A DNA stretch of 42,516 nt from a virus. The number at the start of each line of letters is the position of its first letter. The stretch's first letter is position 1. The stretch is from IMG/VR virus record IMGVR_UViG_3300021092_000079, positions 1-42,516 of that record; one strand, given 5' to 3'. The position numbers were made by a program, and so were the translations under genes. The notes under the pieces are model-generated. The model made no database searches and was not told where the DNA came from. It worked only from the letters and a program-made list of their open reading frames with translations. Positions 32,562 to 39,856 of this stretch are shown here, piece by piece.

Positions 32562-33725
32562 ATGAAATCATCCAAAAAAATTTCCGTAGAGACTTCTAGT
32601 TTCAACTGGGACATTCCCAACAACTTCACGGTGAATACAAAATTCAAAACCGCCGAGAAGACCAAAGTTTACTGTCATGAAAGTTATGCTTTGGAATTGT
32701 ATAATCTAATGACTGGCAATTTGAGCGGCATTAGAACTTCGAAGGATTTATCCGCCGGGGGATCTTATTCGTGTGTTATTTCTGCTTCTGATTCCACCCA
32801 CGCCTTGGCTCAAACAGATTCTGGACAGACGATTTATATCGATCTAAAAAAAGAATCTAAAGATGCTGCCAGACTTGGTCTAATAGATGCCATCAACTTT
32901 GAAGTTGGCTCCGAAATTAAAGCAGCAGTTCGACAAATTTCTGGAACTTATTTTGGTTCTGTTGTAGATTGTTACATTCAAAATCTAAAGGCTGAATTTT
33001 TCGATCAAATCAAAAAGCAAAGCCTGGCCTACGAGGCAAGGGTAAAATCCATCAATAAAGGTGGATATCTTGTTGATGTTAATGGAATTGAGTGTTTTCT
33101 TCCTGGATCTTTGGCAGCGGCTAATAAGATTACCGATTTTGATTCCTACATCGGAAAGAAATTTTATGTCATGATCGATGGTTATGTTGCTGCCAAAGAC
33201 ATCTTTGTTGTTTCTTACAAGAAGTATTTACACAAAATCATGGATCACAAAATCCAGGAATTAGATTTAACCAAAAAATACAAAGGTCACGTAACTGGAA
33301 CTTCTGCCTTTGGTGTATTTGTAGAATGGGAGGAAATTTTCACCGGGCTAATTCACAAAACAGAATTTGAAAATCAAGTCATCGAAGGATTCAATCCTGG
33401 TGATGAAATCGAATTTTACATCAAGGAAATTAAGGACGACAATCGTCTTACCTTAACTTTCGGTGAACCATTGGAGAAAAATAAGTGGATGTACGAATTG
33501 AAGAAGGCTGTGGAAGATGGAACTTCAGAACCTATGGATGCCACTGTCAAACACAAAAGGAAAAATGGTGCCCTAATCGAAATTGGGGATTCGGGTCAGA
33601 TGGCTCTCGTGCCACAGGAAAAACTTGGAAAGAATTCCAAAAATCTTCAGGCGGGAGACACCATCCGGGTTCAGATTTATCAGGTAGATCCATTGGCCGG
33701 AAAAATATTCGCCAGTCAGGTATAA
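32562..33725 (+). CDS. Triple S1-domain RNA-binding protein (ribosomal S1-like)
   Basis: Protein of 387 aa. The frame runs back to an ATG at 32514, but that one lies upstream of the promoter box, so the ATG at 32562 (MKSSKKISVETSSF) is chosen. Three S1/OB modules follow an N-terminal region: about 155-222 (ARVKSINKGGYLVDVNGIEC), 240-305 (YKGHVTGTSAFGVFVEWEEI then TGLIHKTEF) and 326-387 (DATVKHKRKNGALIEIGDSG). Module 2 is canonical. Tandem S1 modules bind single-stranded RNA, as in ribosomal protein S1. The phage leaders are A/U-rich without Shine-Dalgarno sites, the kind of mRNA that needs S1, so help in phage mRNA translation is inferred. Its stop overlaps the next ATG (TAATG). Confidence 0.85.
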   Translation: MKSSKKISVETSSFNWDIPNNFTVNTKFKTAEKTKVYCHESYALELYNLMTGNLSGIRTSKDLSAGGSYSCVISASDSTHALAQTDSGQTIYIDLKKESKDAARLGLIDAINFEVGSEIKAAVRQISGTYFGSVVDCYIQNLKAEFFDQIKKQSLAYEARVKSINKGGYLVDVNGIECFLPGSLAAANKITDFDSYIGKKFYVMIDGYVAAKDIFVVSYKKYLHKIMDHKIQELDLTKKYKGHVTGTSAFGVFVEWEEIFTGLIHKTEFENQVIEGFNPGDEIEFYIKEIKDDNRLTLTFGEPLEKNKWMYELKKAVEDGTSEPMDATVKHKRKNGALIEIGDSGQMALVPQEKLGKNSKNLQAGDTIRVQIYQVDPLAGKIFASQV

Positions 33726-35116
33726 TGAATTCACACTTCGACAAATACCAGGCCCTATCATCATCCGTTCTAGGATTTGAATTTGAATTCTTTTCCGAAA
33801 TGGTGAGGGGCCGAATTGTCGAATCACTTTCTAAGATGCTTGGGAAAAAAGTGGTTTTGTCCGACAAATACCATTCCAAAATTCCGGTTTCCGCCGACAG
33901 CTTCAAGTTGGAACCGGACTATTCTGGTGGAAGCAAGATGAACGAATTGATCACTGGTCCTATGCCATATGGAGAAGCAATTCCAGTTTTAATCAAAGTT
34001 TTAAAATGGATTGAGGCAAACGGATGGACAACAGATCGGTGTGCTTTTCAATTTTCAATTTCTTTTGATCCTCACGACAGAAAATTGGAAAAAATGGAAC
34101 GTTTGGATCGGATGAAATTCATTTTGGGAATCGATGAAGGAATCGTTTATTCGTCATTCGGAAATCGAACCAATAATGTTTATGCCAAATCTCTAAAGAA
34201 GATCGTACCGGTGAACAAATTTTCGATTTTAGAAAATATAACCACCATCGATCCGAGGCTATTTAAGCTACCTGGGGAAAAATACTACGGGGCAAACTTC
34301 ACCAAGTTACAGGATGGATATGTTGAGATACGCTATTTAGGAGGAAAGGATTACCAAAAGAAAATCAATCCCATTTTAGAAGTTACAGATTATGTTACTT
34401 TGCTGTTACATGATATTCTTTCTGGAAAAAAAGTTTATGAAAAAGAGGATGTTCAAAAATTACAGGAGATGATGAGACAGCACACGAAGGTCGTGAGAAG
34501 TTTTTCGAATCCAGATTCATTCTTTATGAACTATCCAGATTTTCACGTGTTGGTTGATTTAAAGGGTTACGAGGAAAATATCAAAACTTATTGGTCACAT
34601 ATTCGGGAAAAGATTTTTGATCTAATTGTCGAAGGTGGAATACAGGCATGTTTTTTCAATTATGACACCTCCATTGGAAGATTTCAAATCAAGGATGCCA
34701 AAAGCAAAAATGGATTGATTTTAAAGGACGTAGACATTTTCGACAGTGTGGTGAAAAATGGAAAATTGGAGAACTGTAATTTATATGGAACACAGGTAAA
34801 AAATTCGGAGCTTTACGATTGTAAGTTAGTTTTCGGTAACAAGTTGTTCGACAGCAAATTTCAAAACTCAATAGCAGATTATGGGAATTTGCTAGAAAAT
34901 TGTTATATTGATTGTCCACAACAGATGGTTGACTGTGAGGTCAAAGGCGGCGTATTGAGAAAGGCGGATCTAGGGAGAAACTCCCTCATTTCCGAACAGA
35001 CCGAGAAAGTCAAAGATTTCAACGAAATTCGTACCACACGTTTTATAGCGGATTCTAGGTTGAAAAATTTGAACGATCCGATTACCAAGATCAAATTCAA
35101 AAATATCAATTACTAA
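33725..35116 (+). CDS. Amidoligase-like (glutamine-synthetase-fold) protein with beta-helix-like C-terminus
   Basis: Protein of 463 aa; the ATG overlaps the previous stop by one base, and the longer frame from 33485 is rejected because it lies inside the S1 gene. GFEFEFF (17-23), NELITGP (73-79) and YVEIRYLGG (199-207) match in order the G-x-E-x-E, E-x-x-x-x-P and E-x-R strands of amidoligase (COOH-NH2 ligase) proteins. The usual His-x-His strand is FQFSIS here (108-113), so activity is uncertain. Residues about 330-420 show pentapeptide-like strands (VDIFDSVVKNGKLENCNLYG) typical of a right-handed beta helix. An enzyme that ligates an amine to a carboxylate, or a structural descendant, are both possible. 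It sits among tail genes. Confidence 0.55.
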   Translation: MNSHFDKYQALSSSVLGFEFEFFSEMVRGRIVESLSKMLGKKVVLSDKYHSKIPVSADSFKLEPDYSGGSKMNELITGPMPYGEAIPVLIKVLKWIEANGWTTDRCAFQFSISFDPHDRKLEKMERLDRMKFILGIDEGIVYSSFGNRTNNVYAKSLKKIVPVNKFSILENITTIDPRLFKLPGEKYYGANFTKLQDGYVEIRYLGGKDYQKKINPILEVTDYVTLLLHDILSGKKVYEKEDVQKLQEMMRQHTKVVRSFSNPDSFFMNYPDFHVLVDLKGYEENIKTYWSHIREKIFDLIVEGGIQACFFNYDTSIGRFQIKDAKSKNGLILKDVDIFDSVVKNGKLENCNLYGTQVKNSELYDCKLVFGNKLFDSKFQNSIADYGNLLENCYIDCPQQMVDCEVKGGVLRKADLGRNSLISEQTEKVKDFNEIRTTRFIADSRLKNLNDPITKIKFKNINY

Positions 35117-35117
35117 C

Positions 35118-35900
35118 ATGACTTTAGAAGAATTGGTTCAGGAAATCAAAGATGATTTATCCGCCAGCTGCGCCCTTCCTTATAACCTAAACGATCAAGA
35201 AATCATCAGGATCATCACCAGGGCAAAGGCGTGGATGTACGATAACTACCAGTATGCTGTGGAAAAAAGGTACTTCGTTCTGGGTGGAGCTTTTTTCCAA
35301 ACGCCACAATTCAGAAACACCCGTCAGGTTCAGCTTCCGGATAAAATCGTAACTGTGTTTGACGTCAGAGAAACTAACGGTAACGGTATTTCTGGGAATC
35401 CGGACAGAGACTTCGGTGATTCGAAATTGATCGGATCTGAACTTCTTCTTTCCCCGTTTACTGGAGATAATCTTGTGTACAGAACAGTTATGTATTCTTA
35501 TTTTGACCTGGCCCAGGCATATATTTTACCAACATATGCCTTTAGCTGGAACAAAAACACGAAGAAGTTAACAATCCTAGGTAGGGATCCAGTGAGACCA
35601 GCAACTCAGTCAACTACCCAAAATGAAAACGGTTACAATTTGACCCAAGCGGTGGTTGTAAGTTGTTACGTAGCGATTGAAGACTATGAATTGTATAACG
35701 ACGAATTATTTATTAGATATTGTTTTGCCAAAGCTAAACAATCTTTGGTTAAGGTTCTTAGCGCTTTTGATTATAACCTTCCGGGTGGGGTTAGAGTTAA
35801 CACCTCGACTTTGAGTCAAGAGGCTTCAACAGAGCTACAAGAGGTAATGGCCATGATAAATGGGGAAAATACTCCATCTTATTTTTTACAGTGGAATTGA
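35118..35900 (+). CDS. Putative neck/head-completion protein (gp13-like)
   Basis: Protein of 260 aa, starting one base after the preceding stop. The N-terminus (LNDQEIIRIITRAKAWMYDN) is a helical pair, followed by RQVQLPDKIVTVFDVRET, a strand pattern seen in neck and connector-completion proteins of tailed phages, including the T4 gp13 type. The C-terminal helices contain FAKAKQSLVKVLSAFD. The assignment rests on pattern and context, not on a unique motif. A baseplate or adaptor protein is the alternative. Confidence 0.45.
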   Translation: MTLEELVQEIKDDLSASCALPYNLNDQEIIRIITRAKAWMYDNYQYAVEKRYFVLGGAFFQTPQFRNTRQVQLPDKIVTVFDVRETNGNGISGNPDRDFGDSKLIGSELLLSPFTGDNLVYRTVMYSYFDLAQAYILPTYAFSWNKNTKKLTILGRDPVRPATQSTTQNENGYNLTQAVVVSCYVAIEDYELYNDELFIRYCFAKAKQSLVKVLSAFDYNLPGGVRVNTSTLSQEASTELQEVMAMINGENTPSYFLQWN

Positions 35901-35919
35901 AAAATATACACCAAATTGT

Positions 35920-35927
35920 CATATATA
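35920..35927 (+). promoter_or_regulatory. Variant late-type box CATATATA
   Basis: The box lies 19 bases before the endonuclease ATG, the same spacing as the GATATATA boxes. AATTG and CAATT (35914-35918, 35931-35935) form a weak 5-bp inverted repeat around it. Confidence 0.35.
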
Positions 35928-35946
35928 TGTCAATTAATTTTGTTGT

Positions 35947-37155
35947 ATGGAAATTCTTCAAAAAATCGAATCTTGGAGGGGCAAGCCCGGACAAGCTTTT
36001 GGCTCTTATCTTTTTTCGATAAAGTCCAATTCCATTTATGTCTCCGATTTGGAATCGTTGACTAGCTTTTTAGATTCATATTATCCCAAGGAATCTATTT
36101 CTATCCAGCAGAGATTTTATCATGTTTGGTTCGATTTCTATGAAATAGAAACTTGTTTTCATTGTGGATCTCCTAGAAAATTTGCTTCTATACCTAAGTT
36201 TTCTATAGATCGTTATGGTGAAAAACCAACTAATCCCGTGAATTACTACAAAACATGTATGTCAGAAAATTGTTTAAAGGAACACAACAAAATTTCGACC
36301 TTTCAAAGTTTGTTAAAAAAATATGGGACTAGCAATCCTATGTTAGTACCTGGAGCGATGGATAAATTGAAAGAAAGCAACAGAAAAAAATATGGAACTG
36401 AATTTTTCACTTCTACGGAAGAATTCAAATCGAAAACTAAAAAAACTTTTCAAAAAAAATATGGTGGACATCCAACAAGTTTGAAAGAAACACAAGACAA
36501 AAAAAGAAAAACCAATTTGGAAAAATATGGATATCAGAATGCCTTGGATAATCCAGGGATTAAACAAAAATCGAAAGAAACCAACAAACAAAAATATGGA
36601 GGTAATTCGAGTATGTGTTCAAACGAGATAAAAGAAAAATCGAAAGAAACTAACCGTAAAAAACATGGTGTTGATTGGTACGTTCAAAGTGATGAATTTA
36701 AAATTAAATTCAAAGAGACCATGATGAAAAAATATGGAGTTGAACAGGTTATGCACTACACACCTTCTTTTGAAAAATCTTTGGATACATCTTTTAAGAA
36801 AAAATTATTTGTATTTCCTTCTGGTAGAATCGAGAAAATTCAAGGATATGAAGGTTTTGCCTTGAATGAATTGATCAGTTCGAATTATTCAGAGGGAGAT
36901 ATTACAGTCAACAATAAAGAAATTGAAATTTATACCGGAAAAATTTGGTACCTGGATTCTGAACAAAAAAAGAGAAAATACTACCCAGATATTTATTTGA
37001 GATCTGAAAATAAAATAATTGAAGTCAAAAAGACTGATTATACATACGATGCTGGATATACTATAAACATCAGAAAGAAAAAAGCCTGTATCGATCTTGG
37101 ATTTTTATTCGAATTTTGGATTTATGACGAAAGAGGCAACAAAAAAATAAAGTAA
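35947..37155 (+). CDS. Probable free-standing homing endonuclease (Zn ribbon, KYG repeats, PD-(D/E)XK)
   Basis: Protein of 402 aa, strongly Lys-rich. C70-x2-C73 and C104-x4-C109 form a probable zinc ribbon. Residues about 125-290 hold seven units of 22-23 residues, each starting with KYG or KHG and containing a basic helix (KEKSKETNRK), like the DNA-binding modules of phage-borne homing nucleases. The C-terminus has YYPDIYLRSENKIIEVKK, giving the Asp348-x10-Glu359-x-Lys361 core of a PD-(D/E)XK nuclease; final strands follow. It lies alone between the neck-like and gp25-like genes with its own box, as expected of a selfish insertion. The likely target is the corresponding gene junction in related phages lacking it. 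Vsr-like repair nuclease is a less likely reading. Confidence 0.75.
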   Translation: MEILQKIESWRGKPGQAFGSYLFSIKSNSIYVSDLESLTSFLDSYYPKESISIQQRFYHVWFDFYEIETCFHCGSPRKFASIPKFSIDRYGEKPTNPVNYYKTCMSENCLKEHNKISTFQSLLKKYGTSNPMLVPGAMDKLKESNRKKYGTEFFTSTEEFKSKTKKTFQKKYGGHPTSLKETQDKKRKTNLEKYGYQNALDNPGIKQKSKETNKQKYGGNSSMCSNEIKEKSKETNRKKHGVDWYVQSDEFKIKFKETMMKKYGVEQVMHYTPSFEKSLDTSFKKKLFVFPSGRIEKIQGYEGFALNELISSNYSEGDITVNNKEIEIYTGKIWYLDSEQKKRKYYPDIYLRSENKIIEVKKTDYTYDAGYTINIRKKKACIDLGFLFEFWIYDERGNKKIK

Positions 37156-37184
37156 CAAATTTTTTTACCTTCTTGCTTCAGCCG

Positions 37185-37211
37185 GATATATAACGGGAAA
37201 GCAATTTCCCG
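37185..37211 (+). promoter_or_regulatory. Late-type promoter followed by a GCAA-loop hairpin touching the start codon
   Basis: GATATATA is at 37185-37192, 19 bases before the ATG at 37212. CGGGAAA (37194-37200) and TTTCCCG (37205-37211) form a perfect 7-bp stem capped by GCAA, a GNRA tetraloop, ending exactly at the AUG. A late start about six bases after the box would cut away most of the left arm. Confidence 0.55.
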
Positions 37212-37583
37212 ATGATAGAAATTTACAACAGAGAACCCGGAGATCCCAACTACAAATCCGATGTTTTAGAAACTACGGACCCGATCGAAATTTGCATCGG
37301 TCAGCTCAAAATGTTGTTAATTACAATCAAGGGAGAGGTTCTTGGAGATCCATCATTTGGCCTTAGTTTAGAGGAGCTGGTTTTTAGCCAGGAACTTTCT
37401 CAGAAATCTTTGACGGACGAGATCAATTTGCAACTTAGAAATTACGTTCCTATGTTCTTCCAACTGAACGGGTATTTTGACGTTAAATTTTATGTTGGAA
37501 CAGAAAGAGATGTAGTTCTTTTTGATTTTTACATCCCGAGCTATGGAGGCAAAAGTCCTCTTGTTACTCTTAAATTAACTTGA
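37212..37583 (+). CDS. Baseplate wedge protein (gp25-like)
   Basis: Protein of 123 aa, the usual length for the gp25/GPW family. The N-terminal half has PIEICIGQLKMLLITIKGEV followed by LGDPSFGLSLEELVF, matching the family pattern of a helix, G-E, then P-x-F-G-x-x-L. The C-terminal strands (YFDVKFYVGTERDVVLFDFY) complete the small alpha-beta fold. gp25 joins the wedge to the sheath and starts sheath assembly in contractile tails. The gp6-like gene follows four bases later, the typical partner order. Its transcript is probably started by the box at 37185. Confidence 0.88.
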   Translation: MIEIYNREPGDPNYKSDVLETTDPIEICIGQLKMLLITIKGEVLGDPSFGLSLEELVFSQELSQKSLTDEINLQLRNYVPMFFQLNGYFDVKFYVGTERDVVLFDFYIPSYGGKSPLVTLKLT

Positions 37584-37587
37584 ATAT

Positions 37588-39318
37588 ATGGCCACTAATA
37601 TTTTTCAGAAAAATAATATTCTAATTCGCGGTCTTTTAAATGACACATATAATTTTCTTCAGCTTACCTACAATCAAACCCGAAATGTATTTACTGTAGC
37701 GTCCGCCTGGGGGCAAATACTTTTCGTGTTAGAAAACATCTCCCAATTGATTTTGTATTTCATAGAAGATTCTATTACCGAATTAAACATTCTCCAGGCA
37801 AGCAGAGATTACTCCATCAAAAGTTTGGCCAGAATAGCAGGATATGATCCAGCCAGAGGAATGGCAGCACAGGGAGAAGTTGCAGTCACATGGAACTCAA
37901 GACAATCGGATGTTGGTGGAGGAGCAGTAATTTTGTCAGAAAAACCTAAAATTCAATGTGAACAAAATGGAATGATTTACACATTGATTCTTAATGGGCC
38001 TTCGGTTAAGGTTCCTCTCAATAGGGGTGCAACATTCAATTTTAAGGTTGTACAGGGCTCTTTTCAAACATCAACTTTCACTGGAACGGGAGCTGCTTTG
38101 CAAAGCTATAATGTTGTTTCTAAATCTGGAACTTTGATTGACCAGTTTTATGTTGATATTTCTATCAATGATGTTCCTTGGAAAAAGTACTTCTCTCTTT
38201 ATGATATTCCGTTGAACGGAAGGGGATATTTGGTTAAATCTGGAATTTCCGAAGGAATAGATATTTACTTCGGCAACGGAAACTTTGGCCAACCTCCTCT
38301 GAGAGGATCAATCATCAAAGTAGATTATCTTCAGACAAGCGGATTCAGCGGAAACATAGCCGCCAGAAAAGATGCACAATTGACCTATAGATTCATGGAC
38401 ACGGGCACTGATTTGTTTGGAAAAGAGGTTAACTTAAACGATTATCTTACCATAATTGGAGTTTTGGATCCTTCTTTCGGTGGTGATCCTGAGCCAATTC
38501 AGTTAACTAGACTTGTTGCACCTAAAACTTCTCGTGCTTATGTTTTTGCAAATTCTGAGAATTATGAGATTTATCTTCAGAGATTCAATATTTTTTCTCA
38601 AATACATGCTTTTACGACTTTTGGCGATGACATTTTGAATGACGATAACGTTATTTATCTTTTTCTTGTTCCTGATGTAACAATAAATATTCTCAGCGGA
38701 CAGGATTACTTTGATGTACCAGCAGAAAATTTTGTTTTAACTACAGCACAAAAACTATCTATATATAATGTAATAGAGGATTCTGGACAAATGATAGCAA
38801 CCACTGTTGTTAAAATTTTGGATCCAACAATTCAAAATTTTGTCGGAAATCTCGTTTTATCTGTATTTGAAGGATATGATCCTGAAATTATTAAAGATAA
38901 AGCGAGAAGTTCTATCTCCGAGTACTTTCTGAATTTGAAAAGAAGAGATAAAATACCAAAATCTGATATAATTGCAATTGTTGAGGCAATTGATGGGGTA
39001 GATTCCGTTTCTTTTTATTTTGTGGGGCAAGCCAACGAGGCATATCATAAAACTGTAGACAATTTACCAAACGCAAGTGCTGCACAGCTCAATAAGCAGA
39101 TTGGATTGGATGAATTTGGAGATATACTTATCAATAATGGAGAATTGATTCTAATTAGGGGAGGATGGTCCGATAGATATGGAACCTATTATGAAGTTGG
39201 GATCGTTCCAGGAAAACCATCTGCTTTGAATATAACAATTTCTTCTTTTGTACCAAAAACTTTGAATAATCAATTGAATTCAGAGCAAAGAGCAAAAATT
39301 ATAGCCCAAAACAAATAG
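37588..39318 (+). CDS. Baseplate wedge protein (gp6/gpJ-like)
   Basis: Protein of 576 aa (T4 gp6 is 660). The N-terminal helices (ITELNILQASRDYSIKSLAR then IAGYDPARGMAAQGEV) and the strand-rich middle with GISEGIDIYFGNGNFGQPPL fit the gpJ/gp6 layout, in which a G-x-G-x-x-G-x-x-P loop is characteristic. The C-terminus has KSDIIAIVEAIDGVDSVSFY, the late conserved V-D-S-V segment. gp6 dimers join wedges into the ring. Position right after the gp25-like gene and before a gp7-like gene supports the call. Confidence 0.82.
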   Translation: MATNIFQKNNILIRGLLNDTYNFLQLTYNQTRNVFTVASAWGQILFVLENISQLILYFIEDSITELNILQASRDYSIKSLARIAGYDPARGMAAQGEVAVTWNSRQSDVGGGAVILSEKPKIQCEQNGMIYTLILNGPSVKVPLNRGATFNFKVVQGSFQTSTFTGTGAALQSYNVVSKSGTLIDQFYVDISINDVPWKKYFSLYDIPLNGRGYLVKSGISEGIDIYFGNGNFGQPPLRGSIIKVDYLQTSGFSGNIAARKDAQLTYRFMDTGTDLFGKEVNLNDYLTIIGVLDPSFGGDPEPIQLTRLVAPKTSRAYVFANSENYEIYLQRFNIFSQIHAFTTFGDDILNDDNVIYLFLVPDVTINILSGQDYFDVPAENFVLTTAQKLSIYNVIEDSGQMIATTVVKILDPTIQNFVGNLVLSVFEGYDPEIIKDKARSSISEYFLNLKRRDKIPKSDIIAIVEAIDGVDSVSFYFVGQANEAYHKTVDNLPNASAAQLNKQIGLDEFGDILINNGELILIRGGWSDRYGTYYEVGIVPGKPSALNITISSFVPKTLNNQLNSEQRAKIIAQNK

Positions 39319-39322
39319 AATT

Positions 39323-39853
39323 ATGGCACAAGATTTTTCTCCTAATTTTCCACAAAACACGGTTAATTCCTACACAGTTGGTGGTGTGAAATTTAATTCA
39401 ACAACACCTTCTTTCGAAACGAATATGGACTTATATCTAACTCCAGAACAAGCCCAGATAAGGTCTTACAATTTGGGATGTAGCGGTTATCGTTCAGCAA
39501 TTACAAATTCCATAGGTCAATTCCAATATGCACCTTGTTCTTCTTTTTCTACATATCAAACAATTATGACACAGATGACTCCTTCTAATAATCCACGTAG
39601 ATGGTATGCTTTCGACCCTACTGAAAATATAAAAGACGTTCAAAATTCAATTAATAATTTTGGGTATGAAGGATTTCAATATAAGAACCAAATTTTTGAA
39701 AGAACTATGTCCAATCTTATGTTCATAGATCCAACAAAAAATTTGATTTTGGAAAAATTTCAGAAGGTAGTTTTTGCCTTGATTGAAAGCGTGAAACAAA
39801 TCCGAAATTACTTCAATTACACCGTTCCTTTCAACAACAGAAGAGTTTTTTAA
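39323..39853 (+). CDS. Putative baseplate protein of unknown family
   Basis: Protein of 176 aa, starting four bases after the gp6-like stop. It is Asn/Thr/Phe-rich with an N-terminal extended part (FSPNFPQNTVNSYTVGGVKF), a Cys-containing middle and a helical C-terminus (LILEKFQKVVFALIESVKQI). No recognised motif. Location inside the wedge operon implies a small wedge or accessory baseplate part. The next large gene starts three bases after its stop. Confidence 0.65.
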   Translation: MAQDFSPNFPQNTVNSYTVGGVKFNSTTPSFETNMDLYLTPEQAQIRSYNLGCSGYRSAITNSIGQFQYAPCSSFSTYQTIMTQMTPSNNPRRWYAFDPTENIKDVQNSINNFGYEGFQYKNQIFERTMSNLMFIDPTKNLILEKFQKVVFALIESVKQIRNYFNYTVPFNNRRVF

Positions 39854-39856
39854 ATT

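Noticed and set aside
33485-33724. 80-codon N-terminal extension of the amidoligase-like gene
   Set aside because: It overlaps the third S1 domain in another frame. The ATG at 33725 overlaps the S1 stop and starts directly before the GFEFEFF strand.
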